NCBI GenBank assembly: GCA_004352715.1
Contig: SCFE01000028.1
Coordinates: 739,202-803,201 of the forward strand
Source of the DNA: Hofstenia miamia
Lineage: Eukaryota > Xenacoelomorpha > Acoela
Reading direction: 5' to 3'
DNA: 64,000 bases
A program made the translations under genes and the position numbers. The notes under the pieces are model-generated. The model did not search any database. It was not told the DNA's origin and worked only from the letters and a program-made list of their open reading frames with translations. Below, one piece after another: positions 1 through 11,204 of the stretch (the first letter of the stretch is position 1; each line of letters begins with the position of its first letter).

Positions 1-589
1 AATTGGAACTCGATTGAAGCGTGCGTTTATTTTCCTCTAAATTAGAAATGCATCGATATCGGACATATTCACTTTTCTATATAGGCAAACAGACTAAAAT
101 TGAAATATGTTCTGAAATTAATGCTTTTATGTTTTGTTTTAGTTCCTGTCTGCATTATTGCTAAGCAAACGGAAACCATTTTGATTCTGTTAGATACTTG
201 AGAAAAACATTTTTATAAGTAAGCTTGAATGTTTTATTTGCAAAATAAGGCATCTAAAGCACATTCTATTCGTAAAAGACATGTGTCACTTCAATGCTTT
301 TCATCTGTAAAAATGAGTTATACCATTCTAAAGGTCGTGTACTTGTTCATAATAATGTTTATCATTTAGAGGCGCTGCTGTAGAATATGTGCCTTGATAA
401 TAAATTTAATATTCAAGGTATATACAATAAGTATTGAGAAAATTTCATGGGAAAATCATTTATTTTCATAACCTTATATAACTTTGTTAGATTCAAAAAT
501 TTCCTCTCGCATGCACACTCTTCTAAATGCGTATCTCCCAATCCTGGAAGACCTCCTCAGAGTTCTACTTCAATTGTATCTTTTGGTAA
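1..589. other. No gene recognised (likely intron)
   Basis: AT-rich sequence upstream of the kinase exon. I found no SH3 or SH2 exon here on the + strand, so the earlier exons of the kinase gene probably lie before the window. 1086-1733, after the dispersed repeat, is likewise without a recognisable exon apart from the splice acceptor at 1732-1733. Confidence 0.5.
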
Positions 590-1085
590 CTTTCCGACGC
601 CTCCTTAACCCTATTTCCACTAGCGGTACTATAAAGTAAAACTGCTTTGTCCACATTTTTTAACAATTTTATTCAAGAAATATTGAAAGGCTTGATAGGG
701 ACACATCGATTTGTTTGTCCGCACTCATTTAATGATGAAGATGTGTGCTAAAACTTATTCCTGTTCCTCAAATACTTGCAATAAGAATTTTTTTCTCAAT
801 CCGATTTTTGTAAAAAAAAATTCAAATTCTTACCATACCTAATCTTCAGCTAATGAGTCGGTCTAATGCCCATGAAAACAACAGCTACCTTCAAATATTT
901 CGTTTTCTAGAGAAAAGAGTGTGAGCTCAGTTCAAGCCCACCGTGCGTAGTCAGAGTTTATCGTATTAAAAGCCAAAAAAGGAAGAGGAAACAAGTCATT
1001 GGTTCGTGAAATATAAGCGTGTAAGGAAACCAACATACATTTTGAAAAATTCCCAGTTGAAATATAATTAAGCTCCTCTGTTGAC
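590..1085. repeat. Dispersed repeat family, copy A
   Basis: This block aligns by eye with 36590-37060 and, more weakly, with 44375-44620. Shared landmarks are an AAATATTGAAAG-like stretch, a GATGAAGAT stretch followed by TGTTAAAACTTAT-like sequence, and CATACCTAATCTTCAG followed by a GTCTAATG motif. The copies are diverged (roughly 70 percent by eye), so the family is old. No coding capacity is evident, and I saw no clean terminal inverted repeats or target duplications. Confidence 0.55.
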
Positions 1086-1733
1086 TGAAATCTCATTTCA
1101 CTAAAGCTTTCTTTGACGGGTGGAACAAGAAGCACCACAGGGAGCTAATTCAAAACTGTAGAGTAGACGTTCTACCACTTTCTTTCTCTTGTCGGCCATC
1201 GAGGTGGTCACTAGCGTTGACCTGTGGCATGGGCAATGGGCATTGTCCTGGGGGAACGACCACTGACCACATCTTCTCCCTGACTTTTTTCATTGAAGTA
1301 AGGAAGTATTCCTTGTTGACTTGTTCATCAGTTACAACCAAGTGATCCAGTGACCTGGTTTATCGACTGATCTGTTGAAACTCATCTGTTCTTAAGTTTA
1401 ACACGAAATTTAATTAAATAACGTTGCTCCATGTTTCTATGAATGTCTGGTGTTCACAGATCGGCAAACCGGCTGGAACTGGTTTACTTCATGCAGCAAT
1501 GCACTTAGACATGCTAAAATAGAAAGATGCCAGTTAGGAATTTTATAGAACATATGTATATGTACTTCCCCATTAAGTAGCATTTCGTTCAAATCACTAT
1601 TAATTTCTCTCCTGACGTTTTCTCATTACTTATTAAACATACCTCGTAACTTCCTTAGTCCTATTCCATTGTCTCATGCTCAGGATATTTTAGTTTTACA
1701 TCTATTTTTTATAAATATACATTAATTTTTTAG

Positions 1734-2666
1734 AATCTTGTCGAATTTTATCACAATTCGCCTCAAGGCCTGTGCAGACGACTTACTCGAGCGTGTCCAC
1801 GGCCAAAGCCTGTCAGAGAAATTAGACGTCATCTAGATCCTTTGGAAATTGACCGAAGACATTTAACTTTTTGCAAAAAGATTGGATATGGTCAGTTCGG
1901 TGAAGTTTTTTCTGGTTGGTATAAAAATGAAGTGCGCATAGCTATTAAATCTCTTAAACCGAATTCCATGGATTCGGAGTCGTTTATAGACGAAGCTAAA
2001 ATCATGAAAAACTTGCGACATGATAACGTAGTCCGTCTTTTAGCAGTTTGTACTTTAGAAGAACCAATCTATATTATTACAGAACTGATGGAAAAAGGTA
2101 GTCTTTTGCAATTCCTGAAAAAAGGTGAGGGGCAGTACATGAGAATTTCCGATCTCATCTGTAAATGTGCTGAAATTGCCCTTGGAATGGAGTACATGGA
2201 GTCTAAGAACTACATTCATCGAGACCTTGCTGCCAGAAATATTCTTGTCAATGAATCAAATGTCTGCAAAATTGCAGATTTTGGGTTGGCGCGTTGCATT
2301 TCCGATTCAGAATACACAACACGAGATTCAAAGACTACTAAATTTCCCATTAAGTGGACAGCACCTGAGGCTTACCTTTATGAGAAATTTACTATTAAAT
2401 CGGATGTTTGGAGTTTTGGCGTGCTCCTAATCGAGGTTGTTACAAGGGGAGAAACGCCTTATCCAGGAATGGATAAGGCCATAGTTCTTCAGCTAGTGCA
2501 GAAAGGATATAGGATGCAAAGGCCCAAAGATTGTCCTGAAAAGCTCTATGACTGCATTTTACAGATGTGGAACGCAAATCCACAGCTTCGACCGTCGTTT
2601 GCTGACCTCGTTTGCTTTTTGCAGGATTTCTATCAAGCTAATGATTTCCACGATTTCCTAGAATGA
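1734..2666 (+). CDS. Src-family non-receptor tyrosine kinase, terminal exon
   Basis: Last exon of a cytoplasmic tyrosine kinase. A TTTTTTAG acceptor ends at 1733 and the frame is open for 310 codons to TGA. It begins inside the SH2 C-terminus (NLVEFYHNSPQGLCRRLT, matching the Src LVxYYxxxxxGLCxRLT signature), then the SH2-kinase linker and the complete kinase domain. Numbering from the exon start: glycine loop GYGQFGEV (51-58), Lys72, C-helix Glu87, gatekeeper Thr116, HRDLAARN (162-169), DFG (182-184), activation-loop Tyr194, WTAPEA (208-213). The HRDLAARN form is typical of FRK/BRK-like members; Src itself has HRDLRAAN. The activation loop carries one or two extra residues (DSKTTKFP). The C-terminus is short (DFYQANDFHDFLE) and has no tyrosine where Src carries inhibitory Tyr527. 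SH3 and most of SH2 are outside the window. Family assignment is secure; the subfamily is not. Confidence 0.95.
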   Translation, partial: NLVEFYHNSPQGLCRRLTRACPRPKPVREIRRHLDPLEIDRRHLTFCKKIGYGQFGEVFSGWYKNEVRIAIKSLKPNSMDSESFIDEAKIMKNLRHDNVVRLLAVCTLEEPIYIITELMEKGSLLQFLKKGEGQYMRISDLICKCAEIALGMEYMESKNYIHRDLAARNILVNESNVCKIADFGLARCISDSEYTTRDSKTTKFPIKWTAPEAYLYEKFTIKSDVWSFGVLLIEVVTRGETPYPGMDKAIVLQLVQKGYRMQRPKDCPEKLYDCILQMWNANPQLRPSFADLVCFLQDFYQANDFHDFLE

Positions 2667-2837
2667 ATCTTGTCAATTTCGTATTTTATTTATTTGTGGC
2701 TTAGCGCAGAATTTTTATTTTATATTTGTCAACTTTTAATATAAATTGTTTATTATGTTTTCTATTTCTCTTCCTGAAACGATGCATCATTTCATTATCC
2801 AAAATGCCAAAGTTTACATAAATAATTATGTTTGTGA

Positions 2838-2843
2838 AATAAA
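2838..2843 (+). terminator. Poly(A) signal of kinase gene
   Basis: AATAAA about 170 bases after the kinase stop codon. It is the most likely cleavage signal, although this hexamer is common in such AT-rich DNA. Confidence 0.4.
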
Positions 2844-4789
2844 TTGAGATTTGACATGCGATGTGTAAACAAACTGCTGCATTATCTTTATAAATTTTAC
2901 GCGCTTATTAATTTAAAAAGTTCATATTTTATATTCATAACTGTTATGCATCAACAATATTTTAATGATTGCTCTTCAAATTTTAACGTTTCCCCAAGAA
3001 TTTGATTTAATTTCAGATTAACTTATCCTGCAACGAAAAGTTTTCATTCGAAGCACTTTCGCTTGACTAATAGCTTCTATATAATTTCAAGGTGTTGAGT
3101 TACATACATGCTTAGGATTATGAACTCATGTTACCAGCAAGAGATCACTAATTCGCAATAAACTGGGTAAACCCAATACCTATTCCATTTTTTTTGTTTT
3201 TATAAGTTATGTACAAATTGACCCTAGTGTTGTCAGTTATGTTTGAGGTGTTTATGTATGTCAATGTATGCTAGTCGGTTCTTGTCAATATTTATTTTCG
3301 TCGTTTCGAAATCTTTGTTTTCGAACATCAATCGAGTGTCTAGAACTATAAATATCTTATGAATAAATCATGTTTAAACAAACGGTAAGGAAGTCACATT
3401 TTAAATCTCCGTTTAAAACCAAGTGTATTTGATTAATATTAATTATGGAATGTTTCATTCAAATGCACTAATTGCTTTTTCAAGCGTTCTGTGCATGTTA
3501 AAATTTCGTTGCTGATTTGAATATCGCTCTAAAAATATTATATTTATATTTAAGGTGGATTGTATTTAAGAATTTTCTAAAAAAAGTGTTTTGTTATAAG
3601 CGACCTTTGTAGGCAATTTGAAGAAGACGTTTTTGAAACTGTTTTGATATTTAAATGCATTTATTCACTTTTTACTCTATTCATTGTTTCTTTGAAGTTG
3701 AAGTGCTTAGTTTTTCAATTTTTTCTTTTTCTACAATTTAAAATATATTCTGTGCTACCTGTATCTCTAATTTTATCAATTTTAAGAGCCAAAAAGTTAG
3801 ATAAAAAATATATAAACATATCTCAAGCTCCAAACTTATGCACACAATGTACAATAACAATAAGAATCAAGTTTGTGTAGGTTCGATATTGGATGTATGT
3901 TTCGAATGCATGAAGTGTGTTGTCTCCTAGTGTACATTGTGTTATTAGAGATATGTATGAATTTGAAATTGCCAGATGATAACTTTTGTTTTTAACAACT
4001 ACCGTACTTGCAAACCCCTTTATATCAACTAAAATTATAAAGAAATTTTCCTTTGTTATAGCAATTGCACTACATTAAAAAATTGTCATATGATATTCAA
4101 GTACTTGTGCACAAGGAGTCAAAGAGAACGGATGCATTCCATTTTAATAAAATATTTATCAACATGATTGTTTTCGCCAAATCGTACATTTGTATTCATG
4201 AAATATTTATAGTGCTTGTCTGGGGCTGATGTCGGTAGAACAATTTCAGTACATATCGTTTGCTTTTTTATTCAACTAAACAATTTAATATTACACAAGG
4301 CTTTTTGAAGAAAAAACTTAATAATTATTTTTATGATCCTCTGTATATACAATCATTATACCAATAAATTGATAATCACTTAAGATTTTAAAAATTTTCT
4401 TTAATTCAATGCCTAAGCTTGGTTGTTGGGATTGATTGAAAGAAAAAATTTTTGAAACATTTGTAAGGACAATTTATAAACTAGCTTTATGTGCGTTTTG
4501 CAAAATTCTCAAAAAATCCTAACAAATCAACAAATTTTCCAAATTTATTCATTACCACGCATTAGTTACAAGTAGATGACCAAAAAGTCAATACGGTTTA
4601 AAATTGTACTTCGTAAAAATTATGATTAAATTGTAGGCCTCTTGGCAAATGTAGAACCCACAAAATATTCTATCATGCGGGCATACACAACTTACAAGAT
4701 AAAGCATTGATTCAGCAACGTTTGCAAAATCCAATCACATATGGCCTCTTGTTCTCGAAGAAGTTGTTTTGTAAGGGTCATGATTGACT
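2844..4789. other. No gene recognised
   Basis: AT-rich intergenic sequence. The few open frames here (for example 3644-3880, +) are hydrophobic, low-complexity and lack family motifs. I see no clear repeat boundaries. Confidence 0.5.
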
Positions 4790-5031
4790 AGCCGCTCTAG
4801 AGGTGTTATTTGTTCACTGTAGCCTTCGACTCGCTCTCTTGCGGGTATTAATGCTGGTCATTCTCTAGAAGTTTCAGGCAACCGGAAGCTTACTAAATAC
4901 GCGGAATTATGTTTAGCTGCTGGTATATCCTTCATACCTCTATCAATGGAAACTCGAGGAGGTCATCAATTGCTACCGAAGTATTCTGCAAGATGGCTTT
5001 TATGTGTTTTACTCGAAGTGTCTCTTGCGAT
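4790..5031 (+). pseudogene. Retroelement polyprotein C-terminal fragment
   Basis: In the + frame through about 4820-5031 the translation contains PSTRSLAGINAGHS, then RKLTKYAELC and GISFIPLSMETRGG. This spacing (SPLQ...GHAL...K...C...GI.FIPL..ET.GG) is a recurrent tail found after reverse transcriptase in a group of invertebrate retroelements. The frame is closed by stops on both sides, with no RT motif attached. Assignment is by recalled pattern only. Confidence 0.45.
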
Positions 5032-6284
5032 CTGAATACGTCCAACAATTGTCAATATTACAGCGGAGAAATGGTGCACGTCTATTATCAAGATATGGTG
5101 GTTAGGGTTCAAGCAGTTCATGTCTAACCTGTGACATCTGGACCACAAACACTTCAAATAATATCAACCACAGAGTCCCAACCTTTGTACAAGTATATTT
5201 CGATATCGATCATCCAAAAAATAAATCATTGTAGCGTTAATTTTATATGCATTTAATTTCGTTCTTTTTAAAAAAATTTGAATTTGGTGATTTTTAAATA
5301 TTTATTTTGTAAACTAAAGTAATTTAATAATTAAGTTTTGCATTGAGAAGTAATAAACGTATTTTGGTTGTAAAAAATATTTTAAATGAAAAATTTGTAA
5401 AACTAGGAATAAACGACAATCTAGATACAAAGTTTAAACAAAAAGAAAATGAAATGCCGTAACTTAATCCTATTTTAGCGGGGTTTCTTGTAGCAACTAT
5501 TTCTGGCGGGGGAAGGGGGTGATTTGGCCCCTTAATATCTCTAAACGGTACATCTGATCAACACCAAATTTAGTTTGGGGATACTTTAACATGTCAGGAA
5601 TATTTTGACGATAACCATTTTGCGATACGATAATTAATATGTAAATTATGCGCATATTAAGTAGGTTACATATCAAATTTTCTTAATTTCTCATTATTTA
5701 CACAGAATTTAGAAATATTGCTAAATGTGAACCAAGAGAAAGGCATATAATGCGAATAAAACAGAAAACATTCAATTATAATTTTGCATTGAAAATTATG
5801 CATTGGTTTCAATTTAATGCCTTTACATACAAACTTAGAAATTCCTAAAAAATGTCCGTTTTTCATGGATTTTTTAAAATAACTATAACGGTAAGCCTAT
5901 CTGCATAATTTTTGCGTCAGAAGTTGCAAAAATGAAACAAGTCATAGAAGAACAGTTTACTTAAAAATACGGTTTTTGAGTTATATCTAAGAATATATTG
6001 GGGGTGTCAAATCGAACCCAGGTAAATCAGGGTTAAAGGAAGTTTGGAATTTTTATTTATACATTCTGTATTACAATATATTCTGTATAAAATAAATCTA
6101 CCCGGCTAGGGATGCAATACTAAAAATATTTTGGGAACTAGATGTTGTGTAATCATTGTTGTAGAATTGTATCCTAGCAATGGTTTACTTGAAATATTCG
6201 TTTGCTTAAGGAAAATTTTAATATGCTTTATAAAAGCTATTAAATTTTTCAATTTTCTTTATCTATTGACTCGATCTCGTCTGA
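5032..6284. other. No gene recognised
   Basis: AT-rich with small GC-rich patches (for example 5500-5525). The open frame 5666-5866 (-) has no recognisable features. Confidence 0.45.
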
Positions 6285-6652
6285 ACGTTATGAAAGGAGC
6301 TTACATCAAGAATTTGACCCCACTAAAAAAAATTTGATCATTGGTGCTCTCCAAACTTACGTATGCTTGTTGTGTATGGGGAGGTCAGTCGCTAGCGAAC
6401 AACAAGAAGATCGACCAAATTCAAAGAAAGGCGATGAGGCTTGGTATTATTGACGAATTCCTTCCAATGCATCAGATTCTGCAGTCTTCAGATCATCAAC
6501 TCTTTAACAGAATATCCAGATCGGCAAACCACCCGCTGGCCTCTTATATCCCGACAAGAACTGAATACTCGAAAGAACATCTGCGACAAAGAAATCCAAC
6601 AGGTGGAGCCTCAAGTAGGATTTTCCCTCATCGATATTTGAAGAAACATTGA
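6285..6652 (+). pseudogene. LINE reverse transcriptase C-terminal fragment (CR1/L2-like)
   Basis: Two frames meet here: one ends RLNVMKGAYIKNLTPLKKI, the next begins LVLSKLTYACCVWGGQSL. The SKLTYACCVWGG motif is the region after the RT catalytic core of CR1/L2/Jockey-type LINEs, followed by a DQIQRKAMR segment. Catalytic motifs are absent, so this is a 5'-truncated relic. It is followed by a short AT-rich 3' tail and a (CTAT)n tract at 6728-6751, typical of LINE 3' ends. Confidence 0.75.
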
Positions 6653-6727
6653 GTTGTCTTGTCTGTTATGATTTATAAATTTATATATGTATCTTTTATG
6701 GATGTCAATCCGTGATAAAATAAAAGT

Positions 6728-6751
6728 TATCTATCTATCTATCTATCTATT
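6728..6751 (+). repeat. (CTAT)n microsatellite at LINE 3' end
   Basis: About six tetranucleotide units directly after an ATAAAATAAAAG stretch, at the expected position of the 3' terminus of the upstream LINE fragment. Confidence 0.85.
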
Positions 6752-7067
6752 TCACAATGGAGCCTATTTTTAGCATAGTCATAGCTAATATATTGCTAAA
6801 TCAACCATCAATTTTATACCCATTAAAATAGTGATATATAAAGAAATATGTACAGAACAATTTATTCGTCACGGGATGAAATTTGAAAACATTGGTTTTA
6901 TGGAATAAAATAAATATACCTCAAAAATAATCATGAAATTTATAGTTTTTAAGAGTCAAAAGCAATTTATTGCAAAAAAAATTTTGGTACAAGACTATAA
7001 AATAATAACTATTTACAAATTAATAGCATATTTATAATTTGATAACATTTACATGTATAATATAATT

Positions 7068-7092
7068 GTGTGGTGTGTGTGTGTGTGTGTGT
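7068..7092. repeat. (TG)n microsatellite
   Basis: GTGTGGTGTGTGTG tract. Read on the - strand it is an (AC)n tail just downstream of the LINE relic at 7110-7960. Confidence 0.9.
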
Positions 7093-7109
7093 ACATTATC
7101 TAGGACCAT

Positions 7110-7960
7110 ACGAAATTTTCGAAGGAGTGTAGTGTATTATTGTCATTAAGCATGCATTGTCTTTGAAAGAGGAATGTTCGCACTTTTTTTTCTAAATTTT
7201 TTTTTGTTAATTTCCATTTTAATTTCATGGTCTAAGTTATTCCAAATTTTAGTTACCATGTGGTGAAAACTATTTGAATGTTTATCTAAGCATAAAAATT
7301 TTTGTTCATTTAACTTAATATATTTTTTTTCAAAATGAAAGAGAAGGTGTACCAGATTTACACTTAAATAATATTGATACCATATGCATTTGAATTCTGT
7401 AATAAGGAGCTAATATTTTATATTGAATTTGATAGACGGATGTTTTTACGTAAACTTAAGTGTTTTAAGAGACCAATTGAAAGTTTTAGACAGAAGTATA
7501 TGATATTTTGAATTTATGTTTGTAAAGAAAAATGAGCAAAATTGAAAATGAGATAAACAAAAAGAATTTATTAATTGTTTGTGATATATATTTAAGACGT
7601 TTCGCAGATGGTAAAGATACCTAACTCCAGAAGCCATTTTTTTAATTTTACTCATTGAAAATCGTTCTAAATTTAAATCATTGTCAATTTCAACACCTAA
7701 ATAATGTACTGATTGACTTTGCTTTATTGGTACTTGATTTATATTTGTTCAATGTTTTTGTGAGATTTTTTTATGTTTTATGAGAGAAAATTTTTAAATT
7801 GTGTTTTTTTCAATATTTACTTTCAATTGATTGTTTGAGAAATACTTTGTTAAATGTTCGATGTCATTTTGGAGAATTTTTGTAGCATTAAAGGCACTTA
7901 CATTAGTACTTATGATAAGTTTTCCAAATATATTTTTAGCAAACGTAAATCTTTCTTCAA
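7110..7960 (-). pseudogene. LINE reverse transcriptase C-terminal half
   Basis: On the - strand a continuous frame reads VHYLGVEIDNDLNLERF (about 7725-7675), then KIKKMASGVRYLYHLRN, LINSFCLSHFQFCS and a lysine-rich tail ending near 7446. YLGVxID, xLYxLR and SHxxYC are hallmarks of the region after the RT catalytic core in non-LTR elements. Upstream of VHYLG the frame is closed by stops, although KT-rich segments of the preceding domain are discernible. It is a decayed, 5'-truncated copy in the opposite orientation to the neighbouring LINEs. Confidence 0.75.
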
Positions 7961-8997
7961 ATTAGAGATTTAAGTTATGTGTGCTGAGGAAGTACCCGGC
8001 CAAACATCGATATGAACGAAGAATTCTTCAGTAATTAAGATTTTTGAACGACTTCTTTTTAATCAAAGTAATGAACATATATATGTAAACATAATCTGTA
8101 CTTTCAAGATTAAAATATCTTTCATAAGTACGTATTTTTTAATGATGCTTTGCTAACAGCTATCGGAAATTCGGGTTCTCAATAGCAAAGTTCATATCTA
8201 ATAAGCAGCTTTCTCTGACTAAATTTTTATTAAAAATAGTGTTCCATAAGGAAAAACTTTGAGAACTTTACTATTCAATATGCATGTCATTAATTATTTC
8301 GCATAAGATTCCTAAAATTGAGGCAAAAGTTCTCCATAAAAATTGCATTTTTCTTGCATGATATTTTGCCATCGGTGTTACGAGCTTTCGTGAGTCATTG
8401 ACGCACTAATTTGAACCGTCTTTACTATTGAAAATATGTTTGTTTAAATAGCTTATTATTACAAATATTTCAAGAAATAATCTTGAAAATACATTCTTAG
8501 CAAAAAATCTCGCAACGAAAAATGAATTTCAAAGATAGATCGTTACATTATGGGGATCTGATAGTTGAAGTTGACGGAATTTCCAGTACTTAAAGGAACC
8601 TGAGCGTCATATATATCCAGAAAAGGCAAAAGCAGAAGTCGAAAAAGACCATTTATCGAGATGACAGTTAACAGCTTATTTCTTAGCTAAAAAGAACAGT
8701 TGTTTTATTCATAATGTTGTTCTTCTCTTGTGATGTGGTCTTTGAGTGCGTTCTTGATTTTCTGTTACACAAATGATTGATTACATTGCTCAAAATATGA
8801 AACGAAAACTATTTTGTCAAACTCAGAAGTGCAATGACAAAATGTCTATACTAATTAATGAATCAAGAACATTAGCAGATCATTCAGCACTGATTGCATA
8901 CATGCTTACTCGCTGAGATAACAATAAGACTTTTCTAATCATTGTAACATTGCTAATATTCGTAATATCTATTGGGCTATAGCGAATTTTTAGTTTA
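7961..8997. other. No gene recognised
   Basis: AT-rich spacer between two LINE relics. The 3' part may be the unrecognisable 5' end of the LINE whose endonuclease domain becomes readable near 9000. Confidence 0.4.
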
Positions 8998-10964
8998 ATG
9001 TACAAATGTAATAATTCAGCCAGTGCATTTTTCATATTTCAAATTTTTGCTAATCTAAAATGTAATATTACCTTTTCAAATTCGTCTCAAAGCCATAAGT
9101 ATTTAACTAATAACAAAACTCTTACAGCAATTAAAATTTTTCGACCTCATTATTACTGCCTAATAAAACGTTCACAAATGGTTTTTTCCAACAACTTGAA
9201 AATGAAATTACGACCGCTTTAAGCATTAATGATAACATCATGTTAATGGGGGATTGGAATATTAATTTCCAAAACATTTATGGGAAACCAAAGCTACAAA
9301 ACTATTTCAAAATTTAACATTTCTTTATTTAATCAAAATATTCCCTCTAGGATTAGTCTTATTAGTGAAGTACTTATTGACTATTTTTTGAAAAATTTCC
9401 CTTTTCAGATCATTGTCTTATAATCTCATATCACAAAGCTGATATTAAGCCATTTAACCCAATAGAAAATATGTAAAAATTTAAGAGAGATCAAAAAAGA
9501 AAATTGAACTACTTAAATGTTGCTTGAAAAATGAAAACGTGAATTCCGGTTTTTTCCTCAACTTCACCTAATCAAATGCTTGAAAATTCCACCAAATTTT
9601 CCAAATGTTATGTAGATATTTGCTGTCCTGCGAAGAAGATTCTCAAATCTGATAATCAACATTCTATTTCTATTAATACACAAAACCTAAACCTTGGATA
9701 AACTCTACATGGATTGAACTTATTAGGAAAAAGGGAATGTTCAGTAAATTTATTTAGCATCTAAAACTTACACAAATCATACTGCTTATAAGAAAGCACG
9801 TAATCTATGTAACATAGAAATAAGAAATGCATGCAATTGTTTTGCAAGATTAGAATAAAAAAATCTAAACTTTCAAAGAAAAACAACCGGCAGTTATAAA
9901 ATCGAAATGATAAAGTTTAATGGGAAGACTTTTACAAGTCATAGAAAAATTTGCAATATTTTTAATAAAATTTTTCAAAGTCTAGGAAAGTACAAAGGAA
10001 AACATTTGCCCTATAAAAATAAACCTCTGAAGGTACGAATTTTAACTGATTTTTCTTTCAGATATGATACAAGTTGTGAAATTATGAGATCTATCAACAG
10101 TCTAAAAAATAAATCTAGCAGACCTTCGTGGTTTCTAAAAGATAAATGTGCATTTATTTCGTAGCCTCTTTGTTACATTATAAATGCTTGCTTGAAACAT
10201 CTATTTTTCCTGAACACTTAAGAATGGCCAATACATCTCCTGTCTATAAAAAAAGAGATCCTAAAAACTATGTTAATTATAGACGAATTTCTGTTACATC
10301 TTCAATTAGTAAGATTTTATAGTGTTTATTAGCCAATCAAATTAATGAGCACCTAAATAAATATAATCTTTACTCTAACACTCAATATGGTTTTTTGCAA
10401 AAGCAATTCTACTGATGATGCTTTGTTATGTGCTACAGAAAAATGGTGAAAAAGTCTTGATAATTATACGAATATACAGCAACTGCATGTCTAGATCTTT
10501 CTATCGACCATGAGGTTTTACTAACAAAGCTTAAACAATTAAAATTTTTCACTATTTATGTAATTGAAAATAACGAGTTAAACTCAATGAATTGTACTCA
10601 AATTAGATTGGAATCAAAAGAGGTGTTTCACAAGAAACAATTATAGGATCCTTGCTTTTTAACACATATGTTAATGAATTAAGTAATTATACTAATTGTC
10701 ATGTCATTCAATACAATGATGGCACTATGTTATCTTCTTCTAATAAATCGATTGAAAATGCAATCCAAATTATTGAAGATAATTGTACTCAAATATCTCA
10801 CTATTTTGTCTCACTAAAACTGCGTGTTAATCGTACCAAAACTCAATTTTGTATTATAAAATCAAAGACTAATTCAAAAAAATGTTCTCAACATAAGCTA
10901 GATTTTAATGACACCCAAACAAATAAAGTGAACAATTTTAAATCTTAGGAATTACGTTTGATTT

Positions 10965-10969
10965 ATTAC
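10965..10969. repeat. Target-site duplication ATTAC (left copy)
   Basis: Identical to 13796-13800 on the far side of the LTR element; length 5 bp is normal for Ty3/gypsy integration. Confidence 0.9.
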
Positions 10970-11121
10970 TGTAACAACAAGAATGTCTAGCTTCAATGTA
11001 TTCTGTCCAACACTGCTACGTGCTTTTCTCCTTTTGTACAATACTCATGTTTACTAATATAACATTGACTAATATTTACAGTTTACATCATATAGCTACT
11101 GACAATCGATTATACATTACA
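10970..11121 (-). repeat. LTR (3' LTR of the - strand element)
   Basis: 152 bp, matching 13643-13795 with a few substitutions and indels; ends are TGTAA and TTACA. The high similarity indicates a fairly recent insertion into an already degenerate LINE. Confidence 0.9.
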
Positions 11122-11149
11122 TTCCCTATTCAATATTGTTATACATAAT

Positions 11150-11203
11150 TTAGTGTTCACCAGAACAATTTTTTAAGTTGAAAATTCTTCCATCCTTCAC
11201 CTG
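11150..11203 (-). pseudogene. C-terminal end of the gypsy polyprotein
   Basis: From the N at 11204 toward lower coordinates the - strand reads QVKDGRIFNLKNCSGEH then a stop at 11150-11152. Its position just before the 3' LTR and basic/polar character suggest the last residues of the integrase region, disconnected from RNase H by the N. Confidence 0.45.
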
Positions 11204-11204
11204 N
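11204..11204. other. Single-N assembly join (probable missing sequence)
   Basis: The RNase H coding sequence (RHGRYLQFLE) on one side passes abruptly into what looks like the end of the polyprotein on the other side. An integrase of at least 1 kb would normally lie between. The N probably hides a gap of unknown size. Confidence 0.6.

Noticed and set aside
932-1341. Minus-strand frames of 60-70 codons upstream of the kinase exon
   Set aside because: Part lies in a dispersed repeat; no SH2 or SH3 similarity and wrong strand for the kinase gene.
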